Shown here piece by piece: positions 38,808 through 47,572 of a stretch of 64,000 nt of DNA. The position numbers and the translations under genes are program-made. Location: assembly GCA_002238445.1 (NCBI GenBank), contig MPML01000001.1, forward strand, positions 186,001 through 250,000, written 5' to 3'. The DNA is from Caldilineaceae bacterium bin5. GTDB lineage: Bacteria; Chloroflexota; Anaerolineae; Caldilineales; Caldilineaceae. Numbering within the stretch: the stretch's first letter is position 1; every line of letters starts with the position of its first letter. The notes beneath the pieces were generated by a model. That model ran no database searches. It saw only the letters and a program-made list of their open reading frames with translations, and was not told the DNA's origin.

Positions 38808-40823
38808 CTACGTCCGTTTGAAGGCTCGCTCCAGTTCGCCGGCGCTCAGCTGCAGCATGGTGGGGCGTCCGTGGGGGCAGGTACGCGGGGCTTGGCACTG
38901 CTCCAATTGGCGCACCAGCTCCTTCATTTCGATGTCGCTGAGAATCTGGCCGGCCTTGATCGACGCCCGCTTGCAGACCATCTTCACCAAACGGGCCTCC
39001 AACTCCTCGCCGACAATGTCTCGATTTTCGGCCAAGCCCTGCACGATCTCATCGAGCGCGCGTTCAGAGTCCTGATCGGATAGGACGCTGGGAACGGCGC
39101 GTACGAGGAAGGTGTCGCCGCCGAAGTGTTCGACGCCGAAGCCAACGGCGTTCAACTCGTTGAGGTGCTGAGCAACGAGACCTGCGCGGGCGTCGCCCAC
39201 ATGCAGTGAAATCGGCGCGAGCAGCCCTTGACGGGCGACTCCTTGACCTTCGCCGCTTGCGCGCTGGGCCATGAACTTCTCGTACAGGATGCGTTCGTGG
39301 GCGGCGTGCTGATCTATCAGGTACAACCCCTCCGGCCCTTCGGCAACCACATACATTGCGCCTGCCTGCCCAACTACCCGCAGTGGTGGTAGGGACGGAT
39401 CAGCGTCAAAGGGAGGCGCTTCTTGCTCGCTGGCGGGCGTTGCAGGCGGCGCCGACTCGTCCGGCAGAGTTTTCGGTGCGTCCAGTAGCGGATCTGATTC
39501 GGGCTGGTCGGCGGGCGGCATTTCGAATGGTATTACGGGCTTCTGTTCGACACCGGCGCTGAGAATCGCGTGGCGACGTGCAGACCATCCGCTCTGATGT
39601 GGTTGGTGGGCTGCTTGTGAATCGAAGCCTTCAGGCAGCGGTTGCCCGGACGACTGGGTATGGACTGGGCCAGGTCGCAGGTCTTCGCCGCCCAGCTGCA
39701 TTTCAGGCACGCCGGCGTTGTCGACAATCGCCTGGCGAACGGTGCTTTGGACAGCTCTGAAGACCTTGTTGGCGTCGACAAAACGCACTTCGGTCTTGCG
39801 CGGATGCACATTGACGTCCACCTCGGCCGGGTCCAATTCAATAAAGAGGACAGCCAGTGGATAGCGGCCAACCGGCAACAGAGTGTGATATGCCTGTACA
39901 ACCGCGTGGGTCAGGCTTCGATCTTCGACGTAGCGGCGGTTAACGAACAGGTTGATCTGAGTGCGAGTGGGGCGGGTGAGGGATAGCGAACTGACGTATC
40001 CGCTGACGTGCACTCCTGCCGAGGGTGCGGTAAATGGCGCCGCCGGACTTTCGTCGGCGTCGGACATGAAGATGACTTCGTCCTCCTGCGGCTGGGGGGT
40101 CTCGTTTGCCCGTTCTGCATTGGCATTGGCAGCGGCGCGTTCGCGCGCTCGACCCACGGGAAACATCTGGCTGGCGTTCTCGCGCCCGTAAATTTTCGAC
40201 AGAACGTCGTCAACGCGACCGGTGCCTTCAGTGAAGAAGGAAAGTTTGCCTTCGCTGACGTATTGGAATCGGCAGGCCGGATAGGCGAGGGCATAGCGCT
40301 GGACTATGGCGGCGATGTGGCTAGCCTCCGTTGCCGGGCGCCGCAAAAACTTACGCCGCGCGGGCGTATTGAAGAAGATATTTTCGACAGAGACGACTGT
40401 GCCCACAGGTAGACCGGCGGGCTGATTGCGTATGACTTTTCCGCCTTCGATATGCAGTTCGGCGCCGGATTCGGAATCGGCGTGGCGGCTCCTCAGCGTC
40501 ATGCGGCTGACGGCAGCGATGCTATAGAGGGCCTCGCCGCGAAAGCCGAATGAGGTGATGCAGTCCAGATCGGCGGCGGTATGCAGTTTGCTGGTCGCGT
40601 GGCGCTGGGCTGCCAGGGGCAGCTCGGCAGCGGGGATTCCATACCCGTCGTCGGTCACCTGCAGGAGGCGCCGGCCTCCTTCTCTGATCTCGACCTGCAC
40701 CTCGGTCGCGCCGGCATCGAGGCTGTTCTCGATCAGCTCTTTGGCGACGTTTGCCGGGCGTTCGACCACTTCCCCGGCGGCGATTTTGGCGGCTACGTCC
40801 TGAGAAAGAAGTTGAATGGCCAT
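38808..40823 (-). CDS. mutL: DNA mismatch repair protein MutL, endonuclease type
   Basis: 671 residues. The GHKL ATPase has AGEVVERPANVAKELIENSLDAGA, DDGYGI and GFRGEAL. The C-terminal domain keeps the nicking endonuclease motif DQHAAHERILYE near 502-513, MCKRASIKAGQ and CPHGRP near 650, so this is a methyl-independent, nicking MutL. A disordered linker of about 100 residues joins the halves. An extended -10 (40833-40838) lies only nine bases before the ATG. No mutS in the window. Confidence 0.95.
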   Translation of the reverse strand: MAIQLLSQDVAAKIAAGEVVERPANVAKELIENSLDAGATEVQVEIREGGRRLLQVTDDGYGIPAAELPLAAQRHATSKLHTAADLDCITSFGFRGEALYSIAAVSRMTLRSRHADSESGAELHIEGGKVIRNQPAGLPVGTVVSVENIFFNTPARRKFLRRPATEASHIAAIVQRYALAYPACRFQYVSEGKLSFFTEGTGRVDDVLSKIYGRENASQMFPVGRARERAAANANAERANETPQPQEDEVIFMSDADESPAAPFTAPSAGVHVSGYVSSLSLTRPTRTQINLFVNRRYVEDRSLTHAVVQAYHTLLPVGRYPLAVLFIELDPAEVDVNVHPRKTEVRFVDANKVFRAVQSTVRQAIVDNAGVPEMQLGGEDLRPGPVHTQSSGQPLPEGFDSQAAHQPHQSGWSARRHAILSAGVEQKPVIPFEMPPADQPESDPLLDAPKTLPDESAPPATPASEQEAPPFDADPSLPPLRVVGQAGAMYVVAEGPEGLYLIDQHAAHERILYEKFMAQRASGEGQGVARQGLLAPISLHVGDARAGLVAQHLNELNAVGFGVEHFGGDTFLVRAVPSVLSDQDSERALDEIVQGLAENRDIVGEELEARLVKMVCKRASIKAGQILSDIEMKELVRQLEQCQAPRTCPHGRPTMLQLSAGELERAFKRT

Positions 40824-40832
40824 AGTGGATAG

Positions 40833-40838
40833 AGTATA
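40833..40838 (-). promoter_or_regulatory. Extended -10 box of mutL, near-leaderless
   Basis: On the minus strand TGG-TATACT ends 9 bases before the ATG. Initiation 6-7 bases later would leave a 2-3 base leader. No clear -35 or Shine-Dalgarno. Confidence 0.4.
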
Positions 40839-41141
40839 CCATTTTTGCGCGTGATCGTTCTCGCGGCAGGTTTCGCGATGGTCTCCCCCTCAGCTTTGGC
40901 AGTGTTGCAGATGCCTAATGACGCGAAGGTCTGGTGCGGGCACAGAGCCTGACATAATATTATTGGTGTTTCACGATCTTATCTTGCTGGCCCTTGCCTA
41001 CTGTTGGCTATGCGAAGTAATTTCAGCCGATCAAGCTATTTTCACTTATTTGACGACACAACGGACGTCTCCAGTAGTTCCGAAGCCCAAGGTAGGCAGT
41101 TTGGAGAACCTGACAGATATCTGCGCTAGTCGGGGGAATTG
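40839..41141. other. Intergenic, nothing recognised
   Basis: About 300 bp between the mutL promoter and the methyltransferase stop. Lower G+C than the neighbours; no gene, repeat or clear terminator seen. Confidence 0.5.
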
Positions 41142-42836
41142 TCAGATTTCGCCCTGCGAGGCTGTTCCCGGAACCGATGTCGAGTCCACGAAGAGATGCT
41201 CCTCTCCGGCTACGTCGACAATCAGGATGGCGACAGTCCGGTGCGGAGCGCGGTCACGATCCTGGTTGCCGGGGTCGACGGGCGGCGAGCAGGAATAGGT
41301 CCCGGCGACGAGAGCGCTCTTGCCCGCGGGCGCGTCCACTAGCGCCGGCCGCAAGGTCTTGCCGTCAAAGTCCGGATCGATCAGGACAGCTCGGACTTGC
41401 GGACGCCAGTCTGGCGGCAGAATGACATTTGCTTTGGCGGCCAGATGATCCAGTTGGGAACTAAGAAACTGCTCGATCCGAATGTTTAACCGGCCACCAT
41501 CCTGATCGAGCCTAATCTCCGCTGCGGGGCTGGCATGCAGATCTTGCCAGTGTTGGCTGCTGTAAACGGAACTGCCGTTGCCAAGTCGCAGAATTCGGTA
41601 TCCGTATTCATTTCGAGAGCAGTTCCTTCCGCCCCCTTGCTCCTGATCGGAGCAGCTGCCCTTCTCGGAACCGGAGGAATCTGCGGGAGGCAGTCGGCGG
41701 CTGAGACGGCCCGCGGCCGTGCGAATCGCGCGCCAGGAACTGTCGCAGCCCAACCAGTCACGACCTAACTCTTGCGCCACGGTGAGCGTTGTGCCGGACC
41801 CGACAAATGGGTCGAGGACGAGATCTCCGGGATTACTGGCTGTTTCCAGGATCCGCTGCAGCAGCCGTTCGGTTTTTTGCGTAGGGTAGTTCTCGTCTTC
41901 GCCGGGCACAGTCCCAAGACCGGGGATGTCGTCCCACAGATTGTCCACTGGTCTGATGAGGACGTAGTGGTTGCGACCGCGTTGGGTGAGGTGGTACTTC
42001 ACGCCGATGTTTCCGCCATTGGAGGCGTATACGCGTTGCGCGTCCTCATCGACGATCACGTTGCCGCCGTAAGGGGCGTAGAGCCGTCCTTCCGCTGACA
42101 GGGCGGCCAGTCGTTCGAAGCTGTATGTGCCGGGATCAGAGGTGCGGAAAAAGCCGCGTTCGTCACGCATGAACTGAGCGGCTGCATCTTTCTCGCTGAG
42201 GACGATCTCGCGTTTGGGAGCATTCCAGACGGGCCGACCCTTTGGAGTCCTGCGAAAGATGTGGATTGCCTGGGCGCTGTTAGGAAAGAAGCGGGCATGG
42301 ACCTTGGCGCCGCGCATTGTCTGGCTGCGCCAGAACACGGTGTTGAGATGCGAATCGGGGCCGAAGATCTCTGCCAGCAGCAGGAGCAGTTGGGCCTGCA
42401 TGCGATGATCGCAGTGCAGCCAGAGCGTTCCGTCAGGGTGCAGCAGGTCGCGCAGGAGGAGGAGCCGGTCGGCCAGGAATTGGAGGTAGGCGCCGGGCTG
42501 CCAGATATCGTCGTACGCGGCCATTTCGCCCAGTGTGGGCTGCCCCTTACCGCGCAGACGAACGCGGCTGGTGTAGGTGCGGTTTGAGTTGTAAGGGGGA
42601 TCCAGGTAGACCAGGCGGACGCTGCCGTGGTAGCCGTTGGCCAGCAGCCACGAAAGCGAATCGAAGTTATCGCCGGACAGCAGCAGACCGCCGCGGGCTG
42701 CATCGGAGAATTGGGGTGGGTATTGTTCCATCTGCTGGACAGAAGGTCGGGAAGGCTCTACTTGCAGCCTCTTACGGGGCCACTGGATAGTGATTTTTTC
42801 TTCTGTGCGTTTGGGCCGCGAGTTCCCAGCCGGCAT
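41142..42836 (-). CDS. Orphan beta-class DNA methyltransferase (N6-adenine/N4-cytosine)
   Basis: 564 residues. Motif IV is DPPYN (79-83) and the SAM motif I is FVGSGTT near 342-348, the beta order (IV before I) seen in type III Mod and CcrM-like enzymes. DPPY indicates amino methylation of adenine or cytosine. A target-recognition stretch spans about 190-320. After about 370 comes an approximately 190-residue C-terminal part with a Ser/Gln/Glu-rich start and no recognised domain. No restriction gene or specificity subunit is beside it, so it is probably solitary. Target sequence unknown. Confidence 0.85.
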   Translation of the reverse strand: MPAGNSRPKRTEEKITIQWPRKRLQVEPSRPSVQQMEQYPPQFSDAARGGLLLSGDNFDSLSWLLANGYHGSVRLVYLDPPYNSNRTYTSRVRLRGKGQPTLGEMAAYDDIWQPGAYLQFLADRLLLLRDLLHPDGTLWLHCDHRMQAQLLLLLAEIFGPDSHLNTVFWRSQTMRGAKVHARFFPNSAQAIHIFRRTPKGRPVWNAPKREIVLSEKDAAAQFMRDERGFFRTSDPGTYSFERLAALSAEGRLYAPYGGNVIVDEDAQRVYASNGGNIGVKYHLTQRGRNHYVLIRPVDNLWDDIPGLGTVPGEDENYPTQKTERLLQRILETASNPGDLVLDPFVGSGTTLTVAQELGRDWLGCDSSWRAIRTAAGRLSRRLPPADSSGSEKGSCSDQEQGGGRNCSRNEYGYRILRLGNGSSVYSSQHWQDLHASPAAEIRLDQDGGRLNIRIEQFLSSQLDHLAAKANVILPPDWRPQVRAVLIDPDFDGKTLRPALVDAPAGKSALVAGTYSCSPPVDPGNQDRDRAPHRTVAILIVDVAGEEHLFVDSTSVPGTASQGEI

Positions 42837-43267
42837 GGATTTCAGGTCCGTTCAACGTGCGGACATGCTTCTGCACGTAATGCGTGATGGGTAATGCTTA
42901 TTGCGTATGGGCAGAATAGCTGGCCGAGTTTCCATTGCGTAACTCACGCGAAGAGTCATGCATTCAGATGGGAAACAGGATGTTCCGTTCCGGTTCACAT
43001 TGCTGTGTTCCGCACTAAGGCACGCCATCACTAGCTTCGATTGGAATCAACACATCGATATGCGCCTGAACCGGCTTGGATGCCAATCGAAAGACCCGGC
43101 AGCGTTGCTACATGCTGCCGGGTCCTGAACTCTGCAATCGCTATGTACGAAACACGTAGCCCGCTGACAGGCCAACGTTACCGGCTCTCGCGGCGGGCAG
43201 GGAAATAATCCCAAGTTCCCATTGGCATCGCGGCGATTGCGCATTTGCGGATTGCCGCGCGCGCAGT
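42837..43267. other. Intergenic region with terminator
   Basis: 431 bp between the methyltransferase start and the moaD-like stop. Besides the hairpin at 43093-43124 nothing was recognised. Confidence 0.5.
43093..43124 (-). terminator. Hairpin terminator of the molybdenum hydroxylase operon
   Basis: A perfect 11-bp stem (GACCCGGCAGC / GCTGCCGGGTC) with a 10-base loop, 145 bases past the moaD-like stop. On the minus strand it is followed by TTTCGATT, a short T-rich tail. Confidence 0.65.
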
Positions 43268-43552
43268 TCAAACCTGAACCGAGTTGCCGCCGGTCATTGC
43301 AGGGACGAAATGCACTTCGCTGTCCGGCCCTACGGCGGCGCGCAGGCCGCGATTCTGCACAGCGCCATCGACCGCGACCGTCCAGCCGGGCCGAATGCGT
43401 CCTTCATCTATGATGCGGTCGGCGACACCCGGGAAGCGTTTCTCTAGGGCGGCGACAAGCTCCCGCACCGATTCCCCTTCTGCTTCGACGATCTGCTGGC
43501 CGTCGGTGAGTGAGCGCATCAGGGGTGGAATCCAGACCGTGGCCACGCTCAA
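43268..43552 (-). CDS. MoaD/ThiS-family sulfur-carrier-like protein
   Basis: 94 residues of the beta-grasp ubiquitin-like fold (VWIPPLMRSLTDGQ, VRELVAALEKRFPG, VHFVPAMTGG). The C-terminal Gly-Gly needed for adenylation and thiocarboxylation is followed by five extra residues (NSVQV). The TTG start overlaps the stop of the large hydroxylase subunit; GTG at 43546 is an alternative. Being last in a molybdo-enzyme operon suggests a part in molybdopterin or its sulfuration, but this is inference. Confidence 0.75.
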   Translation of the reverse strand: MSVATVWIPPLMRSLTDGQQIVEAEGESVRELVAALEKRFPGVADRIIDEGRIRPGWTVAVDGAVQNRGLRAAVGPDSEVHFVPAMTGGNSVQV

Positions 43553-45870
43553 TCGTCTCCTGGAACCAGTTCAGCACTTTCGGCCTCTTTGGCCCACATG
43601 GCTTCGAGCAGTCTTGCCGGGGAGATGGGCAGCTTGTCCATGCGGATGCCGGTGGCCTGGTAGACAGCATTGGCGACTGCGCCGGCAGGCGGCACGATGT
43701 TGACCTCGCCTACGCCGCGCACGCCATAGGGGTGAGCGGGATGGGGAACCTCGACCATAATCGTTTCGATCATGGGCAGGTCCAGGGCGGTGGGCATGCG
43801 GTAGTCGAGCAGGCTGGCGTTGAGAAGATGGCCCTCTTCGTCGTAGATGTACTCTTCGTTGATGGCCCAGCCGATGCCCTGGGCGACGCCGCCTTGCATT
43901 TGCCCTTCGACATAGGATGGGTGAATTGCCTTGCCCACGTCCTGGGCAATGGTGTAACGAAGAATGGTGATCTTGCCCGTTTCCGGATCGACTTCAACGT
44001 CCACGCACTGGGTAGAGAAACCAGGGCCGAAGTCCTGCGGGTGCACGGTCGAACTGGCCATCAGGGGTTCGTCGCGCTGGACGAGACCGGCTGCTTCGAT
44101 GAACGGCAGGCTCTCGGCGCCGGCACTGAATACGCCGTCTTCGTAGCATACATCGCCGAGGGCGACATCCCATTGGTCGGCCAAACGACGTTTCATCTCT
44201 TTTTTGAGCTGCTGGCCGAGGTTATAGGCGGCCAGGCCGGTGGCGAACGTGGTACGGCTGCCGCCGGTCACGTCATTATATGAGACGGTATCGGTATCGA
44301 CGACGCGGGCCTTGACCTGTTCGTACTCGATATCCATGGCCTCGGCCAACTGCATGGCGATCGAGGCCCTGGAGCCGCCGATATCGGTGGAGGCCTCGCT
44401 GAGATTGACACTGCCGTCGGGGTTGAGCACGGCGGTGGCGCTGGACTGGCCGCCCCAGTTGTTCCAGTAGCCTGAAGCGATGCCGCGACCGCGATATTTG
44501 CCTTCGAGCGGCGACTGGTAGTGTTCGGAATCCCGAATAGCTTCGACTGTTTCGATCTGACCGATGCGGGCGTACTGCAGGCCGTCCGGGCGCCGGTCGT
44601 TCTCTTTGGCGCCGTTGAGGACACGGAATTCGGCCGGGTCCATGCCCAGCTTTTCGGCGAGTTCATCGACGACGCTTTCGACGGCAAAGGCTACATTGGT
44701 GCCGCCGGGCGCGCGGTAGGCAGCGCTGCGGGGCCGGTTGACGATTATGTCATAGCCATCTACCTGCAGGTTGTCGATGGCGTAGGGGGCAAGGCTCACG
44801 TTGGCGGCGGCCCCGACCGGTGAGCCGGGATAGGCGCCGGCCTCGTAGTAGAGTTCAGCCAAGGCGGCGGAAATCTTACCATCAGCATCGACGCCGATTT
44901 TGACGCGGATATTAGAGCCGGAGGTGGGCCCGGTTGCAGCCAGAACGTCGGCACGGCTCATTACAATTTTGACTGGTTCATGGCCGGCCTTTTCAGACAG
45001 GACCACAGCGACCGGTTCAACGTAGACGTTGATTTTGCCGCCGAAGCCGCCGCCGATTTCGGTAGGTACGACTTTTAGGCGGGAGACGGGAATCTTCAAG
45101 ATTTCGCAGACCTGGCCACGTACGGCGAACGAGCCTTGGGTGCTTGTCCAGATCGTGATTTGGCCGTCGGCGCTATGCAGGGCAGTGGCGGCATGGGGCT
45201 CGATATAGCCCTGGTGGACGGTTTCGGTACGGAAGGTGCGATCCACGACCAGGTGGGCGCCGGCAAAGCCGGCATCGAGGTCGCCGCGCTGGTGGCGGAA
45301 GAAGGAGGCCAGGTTTGTCGGCTCGGTGCCGATTTCGCCCATCTTATCTGTGCGCAGTGTATCCAGCAGGATGGGCGCATCTTCAGCGAGGGCGTCGTCC
45401 ACGGTCATTACTGGGGGAAGCACCTCGTAATCGACTTCGATCAACTCGGCGGCTTCGCGAGCGATATGCGGGTTGACCGCGGCGACGCCTGCCACGGCGT
45501 GGCCGTGGTATAGCGCCTTTTCCTGGGCCAGGACGTTGTCGCTCAGGTATTTGAGATTGATTGCGCCTTCGCCCAGGTCTTCGATTTTGTCCTCGGCCAC
45601 AGGCAAGTCGTCAGCGGTGACGACAGCGCGCACGCCCGGTAGGGCTTCGGCCTTGCTGGTGTCGATGGAACGAATGCGGGCGTGGGCGTGGGGGCTGCGC
45701 AGGACGAATCCATGCAACAGCCCGGTCATCTGCACATCGGCGGCATAGACGGCGCGGCCGGTTACTTTGTCTACACCGTCCGGCCGCACAGGACGCGTGC
45801 CGATAACCTTGTAACCGTTCTGGCCGTTGGCGGCCGGTTGACCAGTTCCATTCTGTTTCGTATCGGCCAT
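43549..45870 (-). CDS. Xanthine dehydrogenase-family molybdopterin-binding subunit (CoxL-like)
   Basis: 773 residues. Large subunit of a molybdenum hydroxylase: motifs GGGFGGK near 280, AAYRAPGGTN and the C-terminal GVRGVGEVNIVPP with the catalytic Glu. The active-site loop is AYRAPG, not the AYxCSFR of form I CO dehydrogenase or AYRGAGR of form II, so oxidation of a purine, aldehyde or N-heterocycle is more likely than CO. Third in an operon FAD subunit, Fe-S subunit, large subunit, MoaD-like. Confidence 0.9.
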   Translation of the reverse strand: MADTKQNGTGQPAANGQNGYKVIGTRPVRPDGVDKVTGRAVYAADVQMTGLLHGFVLRSPHAHARIRSIDTSKAEALPGVRAVVTADDLPVAEDKIEDLGEGAINLKYLSDNVLAQEKALYHGHAVAGVAAVNPHIAREAAELIEVDYEVLPPVMTVDDALAEDAPILLDTLRTDKMGEIGTEPTNLASFFRHQRGDLDAGFAGAHLVVDRTFRTETVHQGYIEPHAATALHSADGQITIWTSTQGSFAVRGQVCEILKIPVSRLKVVPTEIGGGFGGKINVYVEPVAVVLSEKAGHEPVKIVMSRADVLAATGPTSGSNIRVKIGVDADGKISAALAELYYEAGAYPGSPVGAAANVSLAPYAIDNLQVDGYDIIVNRPRSAAYRAPGGTNVAFAVESVVDELAEKLGMDPAEFRVLNGAKENDRRPDGLQYARIGQIETVEAIRDSEHYQSPLEGKYRGRGIASGYWNNWGGQSSATAVLNPDGSVNLSEASTDIGGSRASIAMQLAEAMDIEYEQVKARVVDTDTVSYNDVTGGSRTTFATGLAAYNLGQQLKKEMKRRLADQWDVALGDVCYEDGVFSAGAESLPFIEAAGLVQRDEPLMASSTVHPQDFGPGFSTQCVDVEVDPETGKITILRYTIAQDVGKAIHPSYVEGQMQGGVAQGIGWAINEEYIYDEEGHLLNASLLDYRMPTALDLPMIETIMVEVPHPAHPYGVRGVGEVNIVPPAGAVANAVYQATGIRMDKLPISPARLLEAMWAKEAESAELVPGDD

Positions 45871-45888
45871 TATATTTTCTCCTCGGCG

Positions 45889-46362
45889 TTAGGCGTCGCC
45901 TTCGGCCACGTCCAACACTGCCCGCACGATCTTGTCATAGCCTGTGCACCGGCAGAGGTTTCCTGCCAGCCAGAGGCGTACATCGTGCTCGCTGGGGCTG
46001 GGGTTATCGTCCAACAGCGCTTTGGACGAGACGATGAATCCTGGTGTACAGATGCCGCATTGCAGAGAGGCATGCTCCAGGAACTTCTGCTGGAGGGGGT
46101 GCAGCTGGCCGTCTTCGGCGATGCCTTCGATCGTCACGACCGAGCGACCTTCAATCTCCGGCGCCAGCACAAGGCAGGAGTTGACGAGAACGCCGTCCAG
46201 GAGCACGTTGCAGGCGCCGCAGTTGCCATTGCCGCAGCCTTCTTTGCTGCCGATCAATCCCAAATTGTCCCTAAGCGCCTCGAGCAGAGTCTGACGAGGT
46301 TCGCAAAGGAAGACAGTTTCTTCACCATTCAGAGTTGTTTCTACAGCGATCTTTTTAGCCAT
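45889..46362 (-). CDS. [2Fe-2S] subunit of molybdenum hydroxylase (CoxS-like)
   Basis: 157 residues with both clusters: plant ferredoxin-type CGNGNCGAC plus VNSC, and the helical-bundle CGICTPG plus CRCTGY. Carries electrons from the Mo site to FAD. The start overlaps the stop of the FAD subunit by 8 bp; the large-subunit gene starts 18 bp after it. Confidence 0.93.
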   Translation of the reverse strand: MAKKIAVETTLNGEETVFLCEPRQTLLEALRDNLGLIGSKEGCGNGNCGACNVLLDGVLVNSCLVLAPEIEGRSVVTIEGIAEDGQLHPLQQKFLEHASLQCGICTPGFIVSSKALLDDNPSPSEHDVRLWLAGNLCRCTGYDKIVRAVLDVAEGDA

Positions 46363-47266
46363 GTCCGTTCAGTCTCCCCAATTCGTCAACAGTTTTGGTA
46401 CCACGTGCCCGGTCGATAGCGATTCGCAAAGCGCGTTGTGTCAGGATAGCTGACAGGTGTTTGCGCTGAGGGATCGTTCCCCGCATGTCGCTGATCGGTC
46501 GCGCCGCGTCTTTGGCCAGTTCGGCAGCAGTAGCCAGGGTCTCTTCCGAGACGGGTTGACCGGCCAGCGCGTCGCCTGCCTCCTGCACGAACAGGGGGGT
46601 TGGAGCGACAGCGCCCAGGGAGACGCGTGCGGACTGGATTGTATTCTTGTCATCGCTCAGGACAACAGAGGCGCCGGCGCCGACTACGGCAATGTCCATT
46701 TCGTTGCGAGGAATGAAACGCAGGTAGGCTGCGCCGAAGTTCGCGGGCGGCGTGGGGAATTCCAACGCGACCAGGAACTCACCGTTTCCCAGTACATTGC
46801 GGCCCGGCGCGGTGCAGAAGTCCTCGACTGCGACTGAGCGGCGGCCGTTGGGGCCGGCAATATGACAAGTGACGCTATGGGCAATCAGATTAGGAATCGA
46901 ATCGGCAGCCGGAGAAGAGTTACACAGGTTGCCGCCGAGGCTGGCGCGCCCCTGAATTTGCGTGCCGCCGATCAGATGGGTTGAATCGATCAGAGCTGGG
47001 TAGGCATCGCGAACGGACTGATTGGAGTTGATCGTATGGCAGGATACGGAAGCGCCGATGGTCAGGCTATCGCTGCTGACCGAGATCGCCATCAGTTCAG
47101 GAATCCGTTTAAGGTCAACGATTGTGTCAAGTCCAAGGCGTCCTTCCTGGAGCTGAGCGATCAGGTCGGTGCCGCCGCTCAGCGGTCGGGCCCTATCGCC
47201 ACCGTCAGCTAGTGCCGAGATTGCCTCGTCCACATTGTTGGGTGCTACATAGTCTAATGCTTGCAA
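46355..47266 (-). CDS. FAD-binding subunit of molybdenum hydroxylase (CoxM-like)
   Basis: 303 residues. FAD motifs RPLSGGTDL near 27-35, IGGTQIQGRASLGGNLCNSSPAADS near 100-125, then the CO dehydrogenase flavoprotein C-terminal domain. First gene of the operon. Genes overlap or almost touch, as expected for a stoichiometric complex. Confidence 0.92.
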   Translation of the reverse strand: MQALDYVAPNNVDEAISALADGGDRARPLSGGTDLIAQLQEGRLGLDTIVDLKRIPELMAISVSSDSLTIGASVSCHTINSNQSVRDAYPALIDSTHLIGGTQIQGRASLGGNLCNSSPAADSIPNLIAHSVTCHIAGPNGRRSVAVEDFCTAPGRNVLGNGEFLVALEFPTPPANFGAAYLRFIPRNEMDIAVVGAGASVVLSDDKNTIQSARVSLGAVAPTPLFVQEAGDALAGQPVSEETLATAAELAKDAARPISDMRGTIPQRKHLSAILTQRALRIAIDRARGTKTVDELGRLNGHG

Positions 47267-47572
47267 AGAACTGCCTCCTCGATTGGTTCGCGTGATGGAA
47301 ACTATATGGGCAAATTTTTTGTTGAAATCCGCGTTGGGCTACGAAGGTAATGCGCAATTTGCAAGGAGCCTTTATCGGTTCAGTTATACCATAAGATCAG
47401 ACTAGAGGAAAAACTGCTGCACAGATTTTCTCGTAACGCGCCGGTTTCGAAAATTGGGTTCTGCGGGGAGCGCTTTTGCAATAACGAAGTTTATTTCGAT
47501 TTAGAGTATGATAGCACCGGCTGTATTGTTGGCTATATTAAACTATTCTGCATCTTACATCTGCCCGATCAG
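47267..47572. other. Divergent intergenic region
   Basis: 306 bp between the hydroxylase operon and comEC, AT-richer than the coding neighbours. A possible -10 TATGAT for comEC lies at 47507-47512, without a good -35. Nothing else recognised. Confidence 0.4.

Noticed and set aside
43549..47266. CO dehydrogenase (coxMSL)
   Set aside because: The large subunit has AYRAPG instead of the CODH active-site loops, so only a general molybdenum hydroxylase is claimed.
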